64,000 bases of DNA from Aurantiacibacter sp. MUD61 (GCF_027912455.1 NZ_CP115446.1:519501-583500); one strand, 5' to 3'. Shown: positions 19,302-28,429, numbered from the stretch's first letter. Made by a program: numbers and translations. Notes: generated by a model from the letters alone, not told the origin.

Positions 19302-19991
19302 TCAGGCTCCTTCGATCTCACCAAGATCGACCTTCAGGCCCGGGCCCATGGTCGAGGTCAGCGAGACCTTCTTGACGTATTTGCCCTTCGCGCCCGACGG
19401 CTTCGCTTTCACGATAGCCTGCGTCAGAGCGGTGAAGTTCTTCTTCAGGTCTTCATCCTTGAAGGAGAGCTTGCCGATGCCCGAGTGGATGATGCCCATC
19501 TTCTCGACGCGGAATTCGACCTGGCCGCCCTTGGCGTCCTTCACGGCCTGTTCCACATTCGGGGTGACGGTGCCCAGCTTCGGGTTCGGCATCAGACCCT
19601 TGGGGCCCAGCACCTTACCGAGGCGGCCGACAACGCCCATCATGTCCGGCGTGGCGATCACGCGGTCATAATCGAGATTGCCGTTCTGCATGTCTTCCAT
19701 CAGGTCTTCGGCGCCAACCTTGTCGGCACCGGCGGCTTCTGCCTTTTCGGCATTCTCACCACGTGCGAACACGGCGACCTTCACGTCCTTGCCCGTGCCA
19801 CCCGGCAGCGAGACCATGCCGCGGACCATCTGGTCTGCGTGACGCGGATCGACGCCGAGGTTCATGGCGACTTCGACGGTCTCGTCGAAATTGCCCTTGT
19901 GCTCACGCAGCGTCGCGATGGCTTCGTCTACGGTGTAGAGCTTCTCACGGTCGAGTTCAGCGACCTTCTGCTGCTTCTTTGTCTGTGCCAT
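19302..19991 (-). CDS. rplA: 50S ribosomal protein L1
   Basis: The 229-residue protein has the usual bacterial L1 length. Typical segments are visible: [20 protein letters not shown] near residues 34-53, [28 protein letters not shown] and the C-terminal [10 protein letters not shown]1 binds 23S rRNA in the mobile stalk near the E site and usually represses its own rplK-rplA mRNA. The gene begins four bases after the rplK stop and is followed by a hairpin and a terminator, so rplK-rplA form a closed two-gene operon here. Confidence 0.98.
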   Translation of the reverse strand: MAQTKKQQKVAELDREKLYTVDEAIATLREHKGNFDETVEVAMNLGVDPRHADQMVRGMVSLPGGTGKDVKVAVFARGENAEKAEAAGADKVGAEDLMEDMQNGNLDYDRVIATPDMMGVVGRLGKVLGPKGLMPNPKLGTVTPNVEQAVKDAKGGQVEFRVEKMGIIHSGIGKLSFKDEDLKKNFTALTQAIVKAKPSGAKGKYVKKVSLTSTMGPGLKVDLGEIEGA

Positions 19992-19995
19992 GGTT

Positions 19996-20427
19996 TCAGC
20001 CCTCCACCACTTCGATGCCCATCGAGCGGGCGGAACCGGCGATGATCTTGGTCGCCTGGTCGATGTCGTTGGCGTTCAGATCAGCCATCTTGGCTTCGGC
20101 GATCTCGGCCAGCTGGCTGGTCTTGATCGAGCCGATGATGTCCTTGCCGGGCTCTTTCGAACCCGATTTGATCTTCATCGCCTTCTTGATCATGTAGCTT
20201 GCCGGCGGCGTCTTCGTTACGAAGGTAAAGCTGCGGTCGGCATAGACGGTGATCTTCGTGGGGATCGGCGCGCCTTTTTCCATGTCCTGCGTAGCGGCGT
20301 TGAAAGCCTTGCAGAATTCCATGATGTTCACGCCGCGCTGGCCCAATGCAGGGCCGATGGGGGGCGATGGGTTGGCGGTGCCGGCGGGCACCTGAAGGTT
20401 GATGTAACCTTCGATCTTCTTGGCCAT
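19996..20427 (-). CDS. rplK: 50S ribosomal protein L11
   Basis: The 143-residue protein is a full-length L11. The N-terminal domain carries [20 protein letters not shown] and [15 protein letters not shown]. The rRNA-binding C-terminal domain contains [21 protein letters not shown]11 helps form the GTPase-associated centre and is needed for RelA sensing. A perfect AAGGAGG ribosome binding site precedes the ATG. In most bacteria nusG lies directly upstream; here about 3.6 kb of opposite-strand genes intervene, so the operon must have its own promoter (see 20550-20577). Confidence 0.98.
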   Translation of the reverse strand: MAKKIEGYINLQVPAGTANPSPPIGPALGQRGVNIMEFCKAFNAATQDMEKGAPIPTKITVYADRSFTFVTKTPPASYMIKKAMKIKSGSKEPGKDIIGSIKTSQLAEIAEAKMADLNANDIDQATKIIAGSARSMGIEVVEG

Positions 20428-20837
20428 GATGGCCTCCTTTTCTCACTGTTCCCCGCAGTCGAAACTGCGGAGTCATGTTAAGCGGTCGAACGGCTTGCCA
20501 GGGCGAGCCTCCCGCACGGGTTTCCCGATACTGTGAACGAGAGAGCGCGCACTTAGCGATTTTGGCGGCAAATGCAAGCGATTCGCCCTCTGATCCGTCC
20601 TGTGGCAGGCCGCAGGGTGTGACAGGTGTGACAGTGTCCAAAGCGGAAAATCCGGAGCGGCCGGAATGGCGCAATTCTGCGGTTTGCGGTGCTTTCGGAG
20701 AAAACGGGACCAGTTGCAGAGAAGTGCGCATCATGCCTTCGTCCGACCACATGCCACGCCTGTAGGAAAGCACGACTGTCCTCTTGTGCCGGAGCCTTTC
20801 CCGCGCGAAAGCGATTATGACGGGCAGCAAGGGGTCT
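20428..20837. other. Intergenic region between rplK and the CPBP protease gene
   Basis: This 410-base gap separates divergent genes. It holds the rplK ribosome binding site, a 7-bp hairpin with a CGAA loop at 20453-20470 in the rplK leader, and a candidate rplK promoter at 20550-20577. A GTGTGACAGGTGTGACAG direct repeat at about 20618-20635 is also present. The hairpin sits where L1 autoregulatory sites occur in other bacteria, but I cannot show similarity to the 23S L1 site. I see no convincing gene in the gap. Confidence 0.6.
20550..20577 (-). promoter_or_regulatory. Candidate promoter of rplK-rplA
   Basis: On the minus strand TTGCAT (-35) and TAAGTG (-10) are separated by 16 bases, about 120 bases upstream of the rplK ATG. 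The -10 match is weak. A promoter is required somewhere here because the upstream genes point the other way. Confidence 0.4.
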
Positions 20838-21665
20838 ATGATGAATCAGTCGGCAGATGTTTTCAGAGATGAACCAGGGTCGCCAACGCGCAGCTCTGTG
20901 ACTTTCCCGCCGCCAGCTATTGAGAAAATCGGCTGGGGTCTGCTGCTGGCGCAAATCATCACGGTGGGAGTTATCTATATCGTCGGCAGCACCCTGCCCG
21001 CGCTGCCCGCCGTCTTCGCCCATTTCGCCAGCGGAGCCGAAGGCGAGCCCGTGCTCGGCTCCTTCACCGTGTGGTCCACGGTCATCGTCGGCATGGCGCT
21101 CGGCCTGATGGTCGCGTTCCTGTGGCTGCGGCGCGAGGCGCGCGTGCTCGACGCATGGACGCTGACCTCGCCTCCGGGCGGCTGGGGCAAGGCGCTCGGC
21201 TGGGCGGCAGTGGGAACTGCCGTGATTTTCCTGATCTTCGGCCTCGGCGGAGCAGCGGTGGAAGCGCTTGGCCTCGACTCGCCCGATGCCAGCATGGTGC
21301 TCGATCTGATAACCGAGAGCCCGGTGATCTTCGCGCTATGGATCGTCGGCGTGGCGTGGCTGGCGGCGGGCACGGGCGAAGAGTTGCTGTATCGCGGTTT
21401 CCTGATGGACCGCCTCGCCCGCTTATCGGGCCTGCGCGGCAAACCCTGGCTCGTCATCGTGATCCAGGCCGCCCTGTTCGGCCTACCACACGCCTATCAG
21501 GGCTGGGGCGGCGTGCTGGTGACCGGCGCTGTCGGCCTGTTCCTCGGCTGGCTGCGCATGCAGCAGAAAGGCAATCTGTGGGCCTGCATCATCGCCCACG
21601 CCGCCGTAGACACGATCGCCATGGGCCTGTTCTACGCAGAAGCGATGGGGTGGATTGCGGTCTGA
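20838..21665 (+). CDS. CPBP-family intramembrane metalloprotease (Abi/CAAX type)
   Basis: The protein has about 275 residues and roughly seven hydrophobic helices. All three family motifs are intact: GEELLYRGFL (Glu181, Glu182, Arg186), FGLPH with His218, and IIAHAAVD with His254 and Asp258. Members are membrane-embedded glutamic-type proteases related to eukaryotic Rce1. In bacteria some process peptides or confer bacteriocin immunity. Two adjacent ATGs (20838, 20841) follow an AAGGGG ribosome binding site; the frame remains open upstream but without a good start signal. The gene is followed 40 bases later by a LytTR regulator on the same strand. Confidence 0.92.
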   Translation: MMNQSADVFRDEPGSPTRSSVTFPPPAIEKIGWGLLLAQIITVGVIYIVGSTLPALPAVFAHFASGAEGEPVLGSFTVWSTVIVGMALGLMVAFLWLRREARVLDAWTLTSPPGGWGKALGWAAVGTAVIFLIFGLGGAAVEALGLDSPDASMVLDLITESPVIFALWIVGVAWLAAGTGEELLYRGFLMDRLARLSGLRGKPWLVIVIQAALFGLPHAYQGWGGVLVTGAVGLFLGWLRMQQKGNLWACIIAHAAVDTIAMGLFYAEAMGWIAV

Positions 21666-21705
21666 GGCTGGAAGCGGTAGCGCTGATCGCGTAATCCTCA
21701 CTCCC

Positions 21706-22524
21706 ATGCGATCGCTCATCATCGATGCCAGGACCGGATCTGTCAGAGCCAGCACTTGGGTGGTCGCCGGTGCCGCCCTGCTATTCACCGCCTACGTTCT
21801 CGTCTTCGCGCTGACCACGGGGGACGATTTGCGGGACAACGCCCGCGATGCAGTAGTGAACACGCTGCCGGCCATTCTATTGGCGCTCTTGTTCCACGCG
21901 GTTTTGAAAACGCAAATCTGGCCGCGCTCTCTCCCCATTCGGCTCGCGTCGCAAATCCCCTTGGCGCTGCTTTTCGCCTCATCGTGGTATCTGACAATCT
22001 TGCTGATGCAGGGCCTGCAATCGGGCTGGATGCAGTCGGGGATTGCGATCCGCCCCTTCGTGCCGATCGCCTTTGTCTGGCAAATGTTTCAGGGTGTGAC
22101 ACTTTACGCCGTGATTGCGCTGGGCAGTTTGAGCTGGTGGCTTTCCCTCAGGCTCGCGCTTGAGACTGGGGCTACCGAAGAAGAGGCTAGACCGCCAACT
22201 CCAAAGACCCTGCTGTTGCGCAACGGCAAAGAAAGCGAAGCGGTCTCGATTGACGACTTAGTGAGGATTTCTGGTGCGGGCGATTACAGCGAAGTCGTGC
22301 TCCGCACCCGACGGGTGATGTCCACATCCCCGCTGACGTATTTTCAGAAGCGCCTGCCCGAAGCCGAATTCCTCCGCGTGCACCGATCGCATATTGTGCG
22401 GCTCGGCGCGGTGGAACGGTCCGAGCCGGGCGGCAATGGCCGCGCAATACTACACCTCGTGAATGGGGACAGTATAACCAGCAGCCGCTCGGGCGCGCAG
22501 GCCTTGCGAAAACGCGTGCTCTAA
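21706..22524 (+). CDS. Membrane-anchored LytTR DNA-binding regulator
   Basis: The 272-residue protein has about four transmembrane helices in its first 150 residues. A short linker leads to a C-terminal LytTR domain at about 170-270, containing VRISGAGDYSEVVL and FLRVHRSHIVRL, the DNA-binding signature. No receiver domain is present, so it is not a classical two-component response regulator. Membrane-bound LytTR regulators often form pairs with small inhibitory membrane proteins. A TTG start at 21655 overlapping the protease stop is also possible; I prefer ATG 21706. The CPBP gene just upstream may encode its processing or partner protein. Confidence 0.87.
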   Translation: MRSLIIDARTGSVRASTWVVAGAALLFTAYVLVFALTTGDDLRDNARDAVVNTLPAILLALLFHAVLKTQIWPRSLPIRLASQIPLALLFASSWYLTILLMQGLQSGWMQSGIAIRPFVPIAFVWQMFQGVTLYAVIALGSLSWWLSLRLALETGATEEEARPPTPKTLLLRNGKESEAVSIDDLVRISGAGDYSEVVLRTRRVMSTSPLTYFQKRLPEAEFLRVHRSHIVRLGAVERSEPGGNGRAILHLVNGDSITSSRSGAQALRKRVL

Positions 22525-22635
22525 TTCCGCGATCGATGTCGATTGGCGTCTCCCACATGTCGGTTGGCGGATTTTTTCCTTCCGAACCAAGAGATCGGGC
22601 GACAACGGGCGATGACCCCGTTTCCGGAGATTTTG

Positions 22636-23982
22636 ATGTTTCGACTGTCTGCCGCCTTTGCTGCTTCTGCCATCCTCCTTTTCCAACCCGCCCTCGCGCA
22701 GGACTCTACGTCAATCGCATTTGACGATGTGCGGGTACTGACCATGCAGGATGGAGCCATTATCGAAGACGGCTATGTGATCATCGAAGGCAGTCGGATT
22801 GCTGCGCTGGGCGAAGGCGCGCTGCCTGCCGATTTTGCAGGCCACGTGATTGATGGCGATGGCGCGACATTGATGCCGGGCCTCTCCGACATGCATGTGC
22901 ATTGGTATGAGACCGACATGGGCGCGATGTTCCTTGCCAATGGCATTACGCGTGTCCGCAATTTGACGGGGAGCGTCTGGGTGCTGCGACGCAATCAGGC
23001 GGCGCTCGATGGCACGCTGATCGCACCCCGCGTCGATACCAGCGGCCCGATCATCGATGGCGGTGAAGGTTTCCCGAATGATTTCTTCGTGAGGGCGCGC
23101 AATGCGGATCAGGCCGTGGGTGCGGTGCGCAGCCAGGCGCGCAGCAGCTATGATGCGGTGAAGCTCTACTCCAACCTCTCGGAAGAGGCTTATCGCGCAG
23201 CTTTTGCCGAGGCACGCGCAAACGATATGCAGGTTTACAGCCACGTTCCGGACAGCATGACGCTTGGCGATTTGCTTGAACTGGGGGTCGACAGCATAGA
23301 GCATCTCGATGGCTTTGCCATCGCCCTGGCTCGCGACGGTTTCAGCACCGAGCGCGATAATGCGTGGCCCGAATATTGGGCCAACATGGATGAAAGCCTG
23401 ATGGATGAGTGGATCGAGCGCACGATTGCTGCCAATACATGGGTCGTGCCGACGCTCGCGATCACTTACGGCCGCATCGCCTCTGCCGATCCCGACGCTT
23501 ATTTCGCGCGGCCCGAAGCCGCCCTGTTGCCAAGCTGGGCTAGCAGCTGGCGCGGCAACATCGAGCGTTTCGACCTCAACCGCCGCTATTTCGAAGCGCA
23601 GCTCGCCAATAAGGGGCGATTCTCGCTGGAGCTATATCGCGCTGGCGGCGGTGTGCTGATCGGCACCGATGCGCCCAATCCCTTCGTCACGCCGGGCTAT
23701 TCGATCCATGACGAACTGGCCGGCTTTGCAGCTGCCGGATTCACGAATGAAGAAGTGCTCTATATAGCCACGGCGGAAGCCGCGCGGTTTTCCGGCGAGG
23801 AAGGGCGAGCTGGCGTAGTCGCGGAAGGCGCAGTTGCCGATCTCATACTTCTAGGCGGCGATCCGCTAACGGATCTGGACGCGCTGCGCGACCTGCGCGG
23901 GGCCATGGTGAATGGCCATTGGCACGATCGCGCTGCGATCGACGCAGCGCTGGACGCGCGAGCACGGCGACTCGCGCAGTAA
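22636..23982 (+). CDS. Secreted amidohydrolase
   Basis: The 448-residue precursor has a Sec signal peptide ([22 protein letters not shown]) and an amidohydrolase-superfamily barrel. Metal ligands are recognisable as LSDMHVHW (first HxH), AVKLYSN with the likely bridging Lys, YSHVPDS, SIEHLDG and IGTDAPNP with the catalytic Asp. The start is ATG 22636, preceded by CCGGAGA at six bases; the frame extends upstream without a leader. Periplasmic members include Xaa-Pro/Xaa-Arg dipeptidases and imidazolonepropionase-like enzymes, so peptide or cyclic amide hydrolysis is likely. Its stop is nine bases from the convergent nusG stop. Confidence 0.92.
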   Translation: MFRLSAAFAASAILLFQPALAQDSTSIAFDDVRVLTMQDGAIIEDGYVIIEGSRIAALGEGALPADFAGHVIDGDGATLMPGLSDMHVHWYETDMGAMFLANGITRVRNLTGSVWVLRRNQAALDGTLIAPRVDTSGPIIDGGEGFPNDFFVRARNADQAVGAVRSQARSSYDAVKLYSNLSEEAYRAAFAEARANDMQVYSHVPDSMTLGDLLELGVDSIEHLDGFAIALARDGFSTERDNAWPEYWANMDESLMDEWIERTIAANTWVVPTLAITYGRIASADPDAYFARPEAALLPSWASSWRGNIERFDLNRRYFEAQLANKGRFSLELYRAGGGVLIGTDAPNPFVTPGYSIHDELAGFAAAGFTNEEVLYIATAEAARFSGEEGRAGVVAEGAVADLILLGGDPLTDLDALRDLRGAMVNGHWHDRAAIDAALDARARRLAQ

Positions 23983-23991
23983 AGCGAATGC

Positions 23992-24531
23992 TTACTTGAC
24001 CAGTTCGACCTGGTCGAAATCCAGTTCCACCGGCGTTGCGCGGCCGAAGATCGAGACGCTGACCTTGACCTTCGCCTTGTCGAAATCGAGCTCTTCGACT
24101 TCGCCGTTGAAGCTGGCGAAGGGGCCTTCCAGCACCTTGACCTGATCGCCGATTTCGTAATCGACGTGAATGTCTTTCTTCGGCGCGGCCTTGGCTTCTT
24201 CGACACCGCCGAAATAACGTGCGGCTTCCTTCTCGGAAATCGCCTGCGGCTTGTTGCCGGCGCCAAGGAAGCCCGTCACCTTCGGGGTGTTCTTCACAAG
24301 GTGATAGACGTCATCGGTCATATTGAGCTTGGCGAGGACATAGCCGGGCATGAACTTGCGTTCGACCTGTACCTTCTTGCCGCGCTTGATCTCGGTGACG
24401 GTTTCGGTGGGGACTTCCACCTCTTCCACGCCTTCGGACAGGCCGAGGCGTTCGGCTTCGGAAAGGATCGCGTCGCGCACCTTGTTCTCGAAACCGGAAT
24501 AGGCGTGAATGATGTACCAGCGGGCTGCCAT
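23992..24531 (-). CDS. nusG: Transcription termination/antitermination factor NusG
   Basis: The protein has 179 residues. The N-terminal NGN domain starts [20 protein letters not shown], and the C-terminal KOW domain contains [20 protein letters not shown]. It ends with the usual [12 protein letters not shown]. NusG binds RNA polymerase to suppress pausing and, through KOW, contacts Rho or ribosomal protein S10. It follows secE by 45 bases. Downstream, instead of rplK, lies the convergent amidohydrolase gene. Confidence 0.98.
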   Translation of the reverse strand: MAARWYIIHAYSGFENKVRDAILSEAERLGLSEGVEEVEVPTETVTEIKRGKKVQVERKFMPGYVLAKLNMTDDVYHLVKNTPKVTGFLGAGNKPQAISEKEAARYFGGVEEAKAAPKKDIHVDYEIGDQVKVLEGPFASFNGEVEELDFDKAKVKVSVSIFGRATPVELDFDQVELVK

Positions 24532-24576
24532 AATAGTCCCTTTTCCCTCAATAATCCTGTTGGCGCGTGTCTGCGA

Positions 24577-24789
24577 TCAAAGCAGGTCGAGCAGCGATTG
24601 CACGACCCAGCCGAACAGCGAATCAACGCCGAGGAAGAACAGCGAGAGGATCACCACGAGGATGAACACGAAGATCGCGGTGCGGATGGTTTCCTCACGC
24701 GTCGGCCAGACGACCTTGCTCATTTCCGAGCGCACCTGGCGCACGAATTCGCCGGGGCTGGTTTTCTTCTTCGGTGTTGGTTCGGCCAT
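24577..24789 (-). CDS. secE: Protein translocase subunit SecE
   Basis: The 70-residue protein has a short cytoplasmic region with the conserved amphipathic segment FVRQVRSEMSKVVWPTREET. One transmembrane helix follows at about 38-60. SecE clamps SecY in the Sec translocon. The frame is open 33 codons further upstream, but ATG 24789 is the proper start for this size class. secE and nusG form an operon driven by the promoter at 24907-24935. Confidence 0.96.
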   Translation of the reverse strand: MAEPTPKKKTSPGEFVRQVRSEMSKVVWPTREETIRTAIFVFILVVILSLFFLGVDSLFGWVVQSLLDLL

Positions 24790-24906
24790 GATGGCGCTCT
24801 TTCCGCTGTTCAAAAACTGTTCGCGCCTTCCGGGTAAGGCTCCGCGCCGCCCCGGGCTAGGTCCGGGAGGGGCTCGATGCTTTACCAATGTCGGAAGACG
24901 ATTGGC

Positions 24907-24935
24907 TATCTAGGCGCGTCTCCACACCTTGGCAA
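24907..24935 (-). promoter_or_regulatory. secE: Sigma-70-type promoter of secE-nusG
   Basis: On the minus strand TTGCCA (-35) and TAGATA (-10) are separated by exactly 17 bases, about 118 bases before the secE ATG. This is a good vegetative-type promoter. The tRNA-Trp gene has the same -35 element and the same spacing. Confidence 0.65.
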
Positions 24936-25080
24936 GAGTGCGAATTGGGGTGCGATACGGGAAATTGCCAGCAAAACCGGTGCAAATTCGCGCCACTATG
25001 CAGATGGGGGCTAGGCAGGGCTGCTCGCCGCCGATAGCAAGGCGCCAATATTTTTGAGGGACGCAAGGGGAATTTCGCAA

Positions 25081-26616
25081 ATGTCAGCGCAGGACGCACC
25101 GGTCACTTTGGTAGACCGGGTCACAAATGTTTCCGATTTTATCTGGGGCGGTACATGGAACGGCGAAGTCCTTCCGTGGCTTTCCATTGGCGACCAGCCG
25201 ATCCCGCCCATGACGCTGATCCTGCTGGGCATCGGCATGTGGATCATGATCGGCCTGCGCTTCTACCCCATCATCAAGCTGGGCAGTGCTTTCAAGGGAC
25301 TGTTCACCAGCCGCAAGGGCCAGGGCGATGGCGAGATTTCGCCTTTCGCTGCGCTCTCCACCGCATTGTCCGGTCAGGTCGGCACGGGTAACCTTGCCGG
25401 TGTCGCGACTGCCATCGCGCTTGGCGGCCCGGGCGCGATTTTCTGGATGTGGATCACCGCTCTTGTCGGCATGGCGCTGGCTTTTGCCGAGGGTTCGCTC
25501 GCCATTCGCTACCGTGAGAAGACCTCGGACGGCGTCTATCGCGGCGGCCCGATGACCTACATCATGATGGGCCTCGGCAAGAAATGGACCTGGCTCGCGA
25601 TTTTCTTCTGTATCGGTACGCTCTTTTCTGCGCTGGTCACAGGCAACTCGATCCAGGCAAACGCGATTGCAGACGGCATGAATGAGCTGTTCGGCATCGA
25701 AGAATGGCTGGGCGGCGCAATCACTGCGATTCTCGTATTCATCGTGATTATCGGCGGCATCAAGTCGATCGGTTCGGTCGCTGAGAAGATCATTCCGTTC
25801 ATGGCAGCAAGCTACATCGTCATGGCGGTGATCGCGCTGATCCTCAATTTCAGTGACCTGCCGGCGACCTTTGGCCTGATCTTCCATGGCGCATTCAATC
25901 CGCAGGCGGCAACCGGCGGCTTCGCCGGTGCGGCAATTATGCTGGCCATCCGCGCCGGAGTGGCGCGAGGCCTGTTCTCGAACGAGGCAGGGCAAGGTTC
26001 CACCCCGATCGCTCACGCCGTTGCGCAGACGAACGACCCGCAGCAGCAGGGCCGCATGGCGATGCTCGGCACGTTCATTGACACGATCGTCATCTGCACC
26101 ATGACGGCGCTGGTCATGCTGACGGTGGAAGGCAATTTCACCGCCGGCGAAGAGGCTGTGCGCCACGCATGGAATTCGGACCTTGAAGGCTTCGCCATGA
26201 CCAGCGGTGCCTTTGCTGCCGCTTTCCCGTTCGAAGTCTTCAGCGTTCCCATTGGCACGCTGATCGCCTCGCTCGCGCTGATCCTGTTCGTGTTCACTAC
26301 TCTCCTGACCTGGAGCTATTACGGCGAACGCGCGATCACCTTCATCTACGACCGCGTGCCGGGCTCGACTCGCGGCGGCGAGAAGGTGCTGCACATGATC
26401 TGGCGCGTGCTGTGGTGCGTTGTGATCTATCTCGGCTCCACTCTGGACCTCACGCTGGTGTGGCGCATGGGCGATATTTCCAACGCCGCGATGGCGCTGC
26501 CCAACCTGCTGGCACTCGCATTGCTGTCTGGCGTGGTATTCAAGCTGGCCCAGGGCCAGAAGGATGCCGGCCCCACACACACGGCTGAGACGCCTGAGGA
26601 GCCGAATGAATATTAG
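25081..26616 (+). CDS. Sodium:alanine symporter family protein (AGCS)
   Basis: This 511-residue inner-membrane transporter has about ten helices. The family signatures GQVGTGNLAGVATAIALGGP and FSNEAGQGSTPIAHA are intact. AGCS proteins import alanine or glycine with Na+ or H+. ATG 25081 has AAGGGG ten bases upstream and is preferred over an upstream start at 25054. The transcript ends in a strong terminator at 26657-26697. The gene stands alone, inserted between tRNA-Trp and secE relative to the order often seen in alphaproteobacteria. Confidence 0.95.
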   Translation: MSAQDAPVTLVDRVTNVSDFIWGGTWNGEVLPWLSIGDQPIPPMTLILLGIGMWIMIGLRFYPIIKLGSAFKGLFTSRKGQGDGEISPFAALSTALSGQVGTGNLAGVATAIALGGPGAIFWMWITALVGMALAFAEGSLAIRYREKTSDGVYRGGPMTYIMMGLGKKWTWLAIFFCIGTLFSALVTGNSIQANAIADGMNELFGIEEWLGGAITAILVFIVIIGGIKSIGSVAEKIIPFMAASYIVMAVIALILNFSDLPATFGLIFHGAFNPQAATGGFAGAAIMLAIRAGVARGLFSNEAGQGSTPIAHAVAQTNDPQQQGRMAMLGTFIDTIVICTMTALVMLTVEGNFTAGEEAVRHAWNSDLEGFAMTSGAFAAAFPFEVFSVPIGTLIASLALILFVFTTLLTWSYYGERAITFIYDRVPGSTRGGEKVLHMIWRVLWCVVIYLGSTLDLTLVWRMGDISNAAMALPNLLALALLSGVVFKLAQGQKDAGPTHTAETPEEPNEY

Positions 26617-26656
26617 GACGGCCGCGCCTCGCTAGGCGCAGCTCGCAGCTCAAATG

Positions 26657-26697
26657 AAAAGGGCCGGAACGCCTTACCCGCGTTCCGGCCCTTTTTC
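26657..26697 (+). terminator. Rho-independent terminator of the AGCS symporter gene
   Basis: A 15-bp perfect inverted repeat, including GGGCCGGAACG, has a 9-base loop and ends in CTTTTT. It lies 40 bases after the symporter stop. The A tract on the left arm could also serve the minus strand. Confidence 0.88.
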
Positions 26698-26716
26698 TGT
26701 GTTTGGTTGAAGACTG

Positions 26717-26863
26717 TTAGTAACGACCGAGCATGCGATCGAGCCAGCTGGGTTCTTCCATTGGCAGGATCTTGCCGCGCGAAATCGTCGGTCGGTTCAG
26801 TCTCTCGTTGGACATCGGTTCGTTCCAGGCATCGCGCCTGCCCGATCTAAAAATTCTGCGCAT
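26717..26863 (-). CDS. Small basic protein of 48 residues
   Basis: This short frame, too small for ordinary ORF cut-offs, encodes 48 residues. A perfect ACGGAGG ribosome binding site lies seven bases before its ATG. The product is rich in Arg with Trp, Met and Pro and begins MRRIFRSGRRDAW. Its C-terminal part contains KILPMEEPSWLDRMLGRY, a plausible amphipathic helix. No signal peptide or membrane helix is seen. The stop lies 20 bases from the convergent symporter terminator. I do not recognise a family. Confidence 0.6.
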   Translation of the reverse strand: MRRIFRSGRRDAWNEPMSNERLNRPTISRGKILPMEEPSWLDRMLGRY

Positions 26864-26937
26864 ATAAGCCTCCGTAAAAGCCCATCCGCGAGAACAATGC
26901 CTAAGGATTACGGAAGGTTCCTGCTACTCGTCAGAGA

Positions 26938-28092
26938 TCAGTTTCTGCCGCCGCGCGACCAGATCAGCCACACCAGCGCCAGTGATGCGAGCGGCATAAG
27001 GTTTACTCCCAGCGGCAAAGCGGCCGCACGCGTCGCGTAGGGAGCGAGAAACAGCAGGACCAGACCGAGCTTCTCGAAGTCTCGAAAACCTTGGCGCAGA
27101 CCTTCATGCACCAGCCACAGGATCGGCAGGATGAGAAAAGGCAGATCGTAATTGAAAAGGTATGGCGAGGTGAGCGCAGTCGCTGCCAGCACCAGCGCGC
27201 CGCTCGCCAACGGATCGCCGCCAAAACGCTTCCATGAGAGGAAAGCGAGCACGATCATCACCAGCGCCACCGCCGCATTGACCGCCAGGGCGATCGGTAC
27301 CGGCACGAACAAACGTAGCTGGCTGTAAAGCGTGGCCATGCGCAGGTAGAACTCAGGATCCTCCGCGCGCATGATCGCAGCGCTCGCATTCCAGCTGTCG
27401 GCATAGGTCACCATCGTGGCCGTGCCGAAGGTCATCCAGCTTAGCAGCAATAGGCCAATCGCGCTCGCCGCCGCAGCGAAGAAAGCGCGCCACTGCTGTG
27501 CTCCGGCAAGCCAGAAGGGAATGAGGATCGCCAGATGTGGCTTGATCACCAATGCGCCGATCAGCGCGCCCGCCAGCAATGGCCTCTGGCCAAGCGATGC
27601 AACGGCACCCACCAACAACGCACCCGTCAGGAGGCCAGTCTGCGCGTGTCCTGCCGCGAGCAGAGCACCGGGGAAAACCAGCACGATGGGCCACAAGCGC
27701 GGGAACGCCTTGATGCCCGCCCATGCCCACAGCGCGAAAGTGACCACCACCCAAGCGATCCATGCCAGCGGAAATGGCAGCGCTCCAAAGGGAGCTGCGG
27801 CAAACAGGAAAGGTGGCGGGTTGACGAAAGCAAACCACCCCTCGCTGCCCGTCCCGGTCTGCACCTGCTCCTGAGCGACAAGATGATACGCCAGCGCCGG
27901 ATCGCCGCCCACGGTCAGATGCCCTGCGCCCCAGAAGGCGAGGAAATCGGTCCCATCCGGCCCCATGGCTTTGAGGTACGAATTTACCAGCAAAGCGAGC
28001 GAAGCAATTCCAAGGATGACCGCATAGCCGCGCACCCTCTCAGGCGTCAGCCAGTCGGACTGGCGGATATGTTGTAGAAGTGGCGCGGTCAT
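26938..28092 (-). CDS. GT87/DUF2029-like polytopic glycosyltransferase
   Basis: The 384-residue integral membrane protein has about ten hydrophobic helices. An early periplasmic-type loop contains DGTDFLAFWGAGHLTVGGDP, with the acidic residue and aromatic pattern typical of GT-C glycosyltransferases of the GT87/DUF2029 family (polyprenyl-phosphate-mannose-dependent mannosyltransferases). A later cytoplasmic loop has AGALIGALVIKPHLA, with the Lys-Pro-His common in this family. Substrate and acceptor cannot be told. It is a single gene between the small ORF and a repeat region downstream of tRNA-Trp. Confidence 0.82.
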   Translation of the reverse strand: MTAPLLQHIRQSDWLTPERVRGYAVILGIASLALLVNSYLKAMGPDGTDFLAFWGAGHLTVGGDPALAYHLVAQEQVQTGTGSEGWFAFVNPPPFLFAAAPFGALPFPLAWIAWVVVTFALWAWAGIKAFPRLWPIVLVFPGALLAAGHAQTGLLTGALLVGAVASLGQRPLLAGALIGALVIKPHLAILIPFWLAGAQQWRAFFAAAASAIGLLLLSWMTFGTATMVTYADSWNASAAIMRAEDPEFYLRMATLYSQLRLFVPVPIALAVNAAVALVMIVLAFLSWKRFGGDPLASGALVLAATALTSPYLFNYDLPFLILPILWLVHEGLRQGFRDFEKLGLVLLFLAPYATRAAALPLGVNLMPLASLALVWLIWSRGGRN

Positions 28093-28148
28093 TCGGAGAG
28101 GATTAGCGCATTCTCGTTAAGATGGAATCCCGCCTAGGTTGCCCCTCC

Positions 28149-28187
28149 ACCATCCTCCGGATGGTCCCCCTCCCCGTCACGGGGAGG
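28149..28187. repeat. Two adjacent REP-like hairpins
   Basis: Two perfect palindromes lie side by side: ACCATCC-TCC-GGATGGT (28149-28165) and CCTCCCCGT-C-ACGGGGAGG (28169-28187). The layout resembles dispersed extragenic palindromes that I associate with sphingomonad genomes, but copy number cannot be judged from one window. It lies about 165 bases downstream of tRNA-Trp on the minus strand and could also help stop transcription. Confidence 0.55.
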
Positions 28188-28353
28188 ATTTCGCGCATCG
28201 CGAACTAGCGAACGAAAAACGTGAGCGAAGCGAGGGCAAGCGCGAACGCGCGCCCGCAGCCGCCCCGCAGAGAGGCGCAGCCGACAGAAGGGATTCAGGC
28301 GAGGATAGCCTAAGGGAGCGGATGCGACCGCCGGCGCTTGAGGCTAAAAGAAT

Positions 28354-28429
28354 TGGCAGGGGTGACAGGATTCGAACCCGTGGCCCTCGGTTTTGGAGAC
28401 CGATGCTCTACCAGCTGAGCTACACCCCT
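28354..28429 (-). tRNA. tRNA-Trp (anticodon CCA)
   Basis: A complete 76-base cloverleaf, including an encoded 3' CCA, reads on the minus strand. The acceptor stem pairs AGGGGTG with CACCCCT. The D arm contains TAGCTCAGCTGGTAGAGC, the anticodon loop is CTCCAAA giving CCA, and the T arm has GGTTCGAATCC. A promoter is visible at 28446-28474. In several alphaproteobacteria this tRNA lies immediately upstream of secE; here about 3.6 kb separate them. Confidence 0.97.

Noticed and set aside
20838..23982. Insertion-sequence origin of the three genes inside the nusG-rplK gap
   Set aside because: I see no terminal inverted repeats, target duplications or transposase at either edge.
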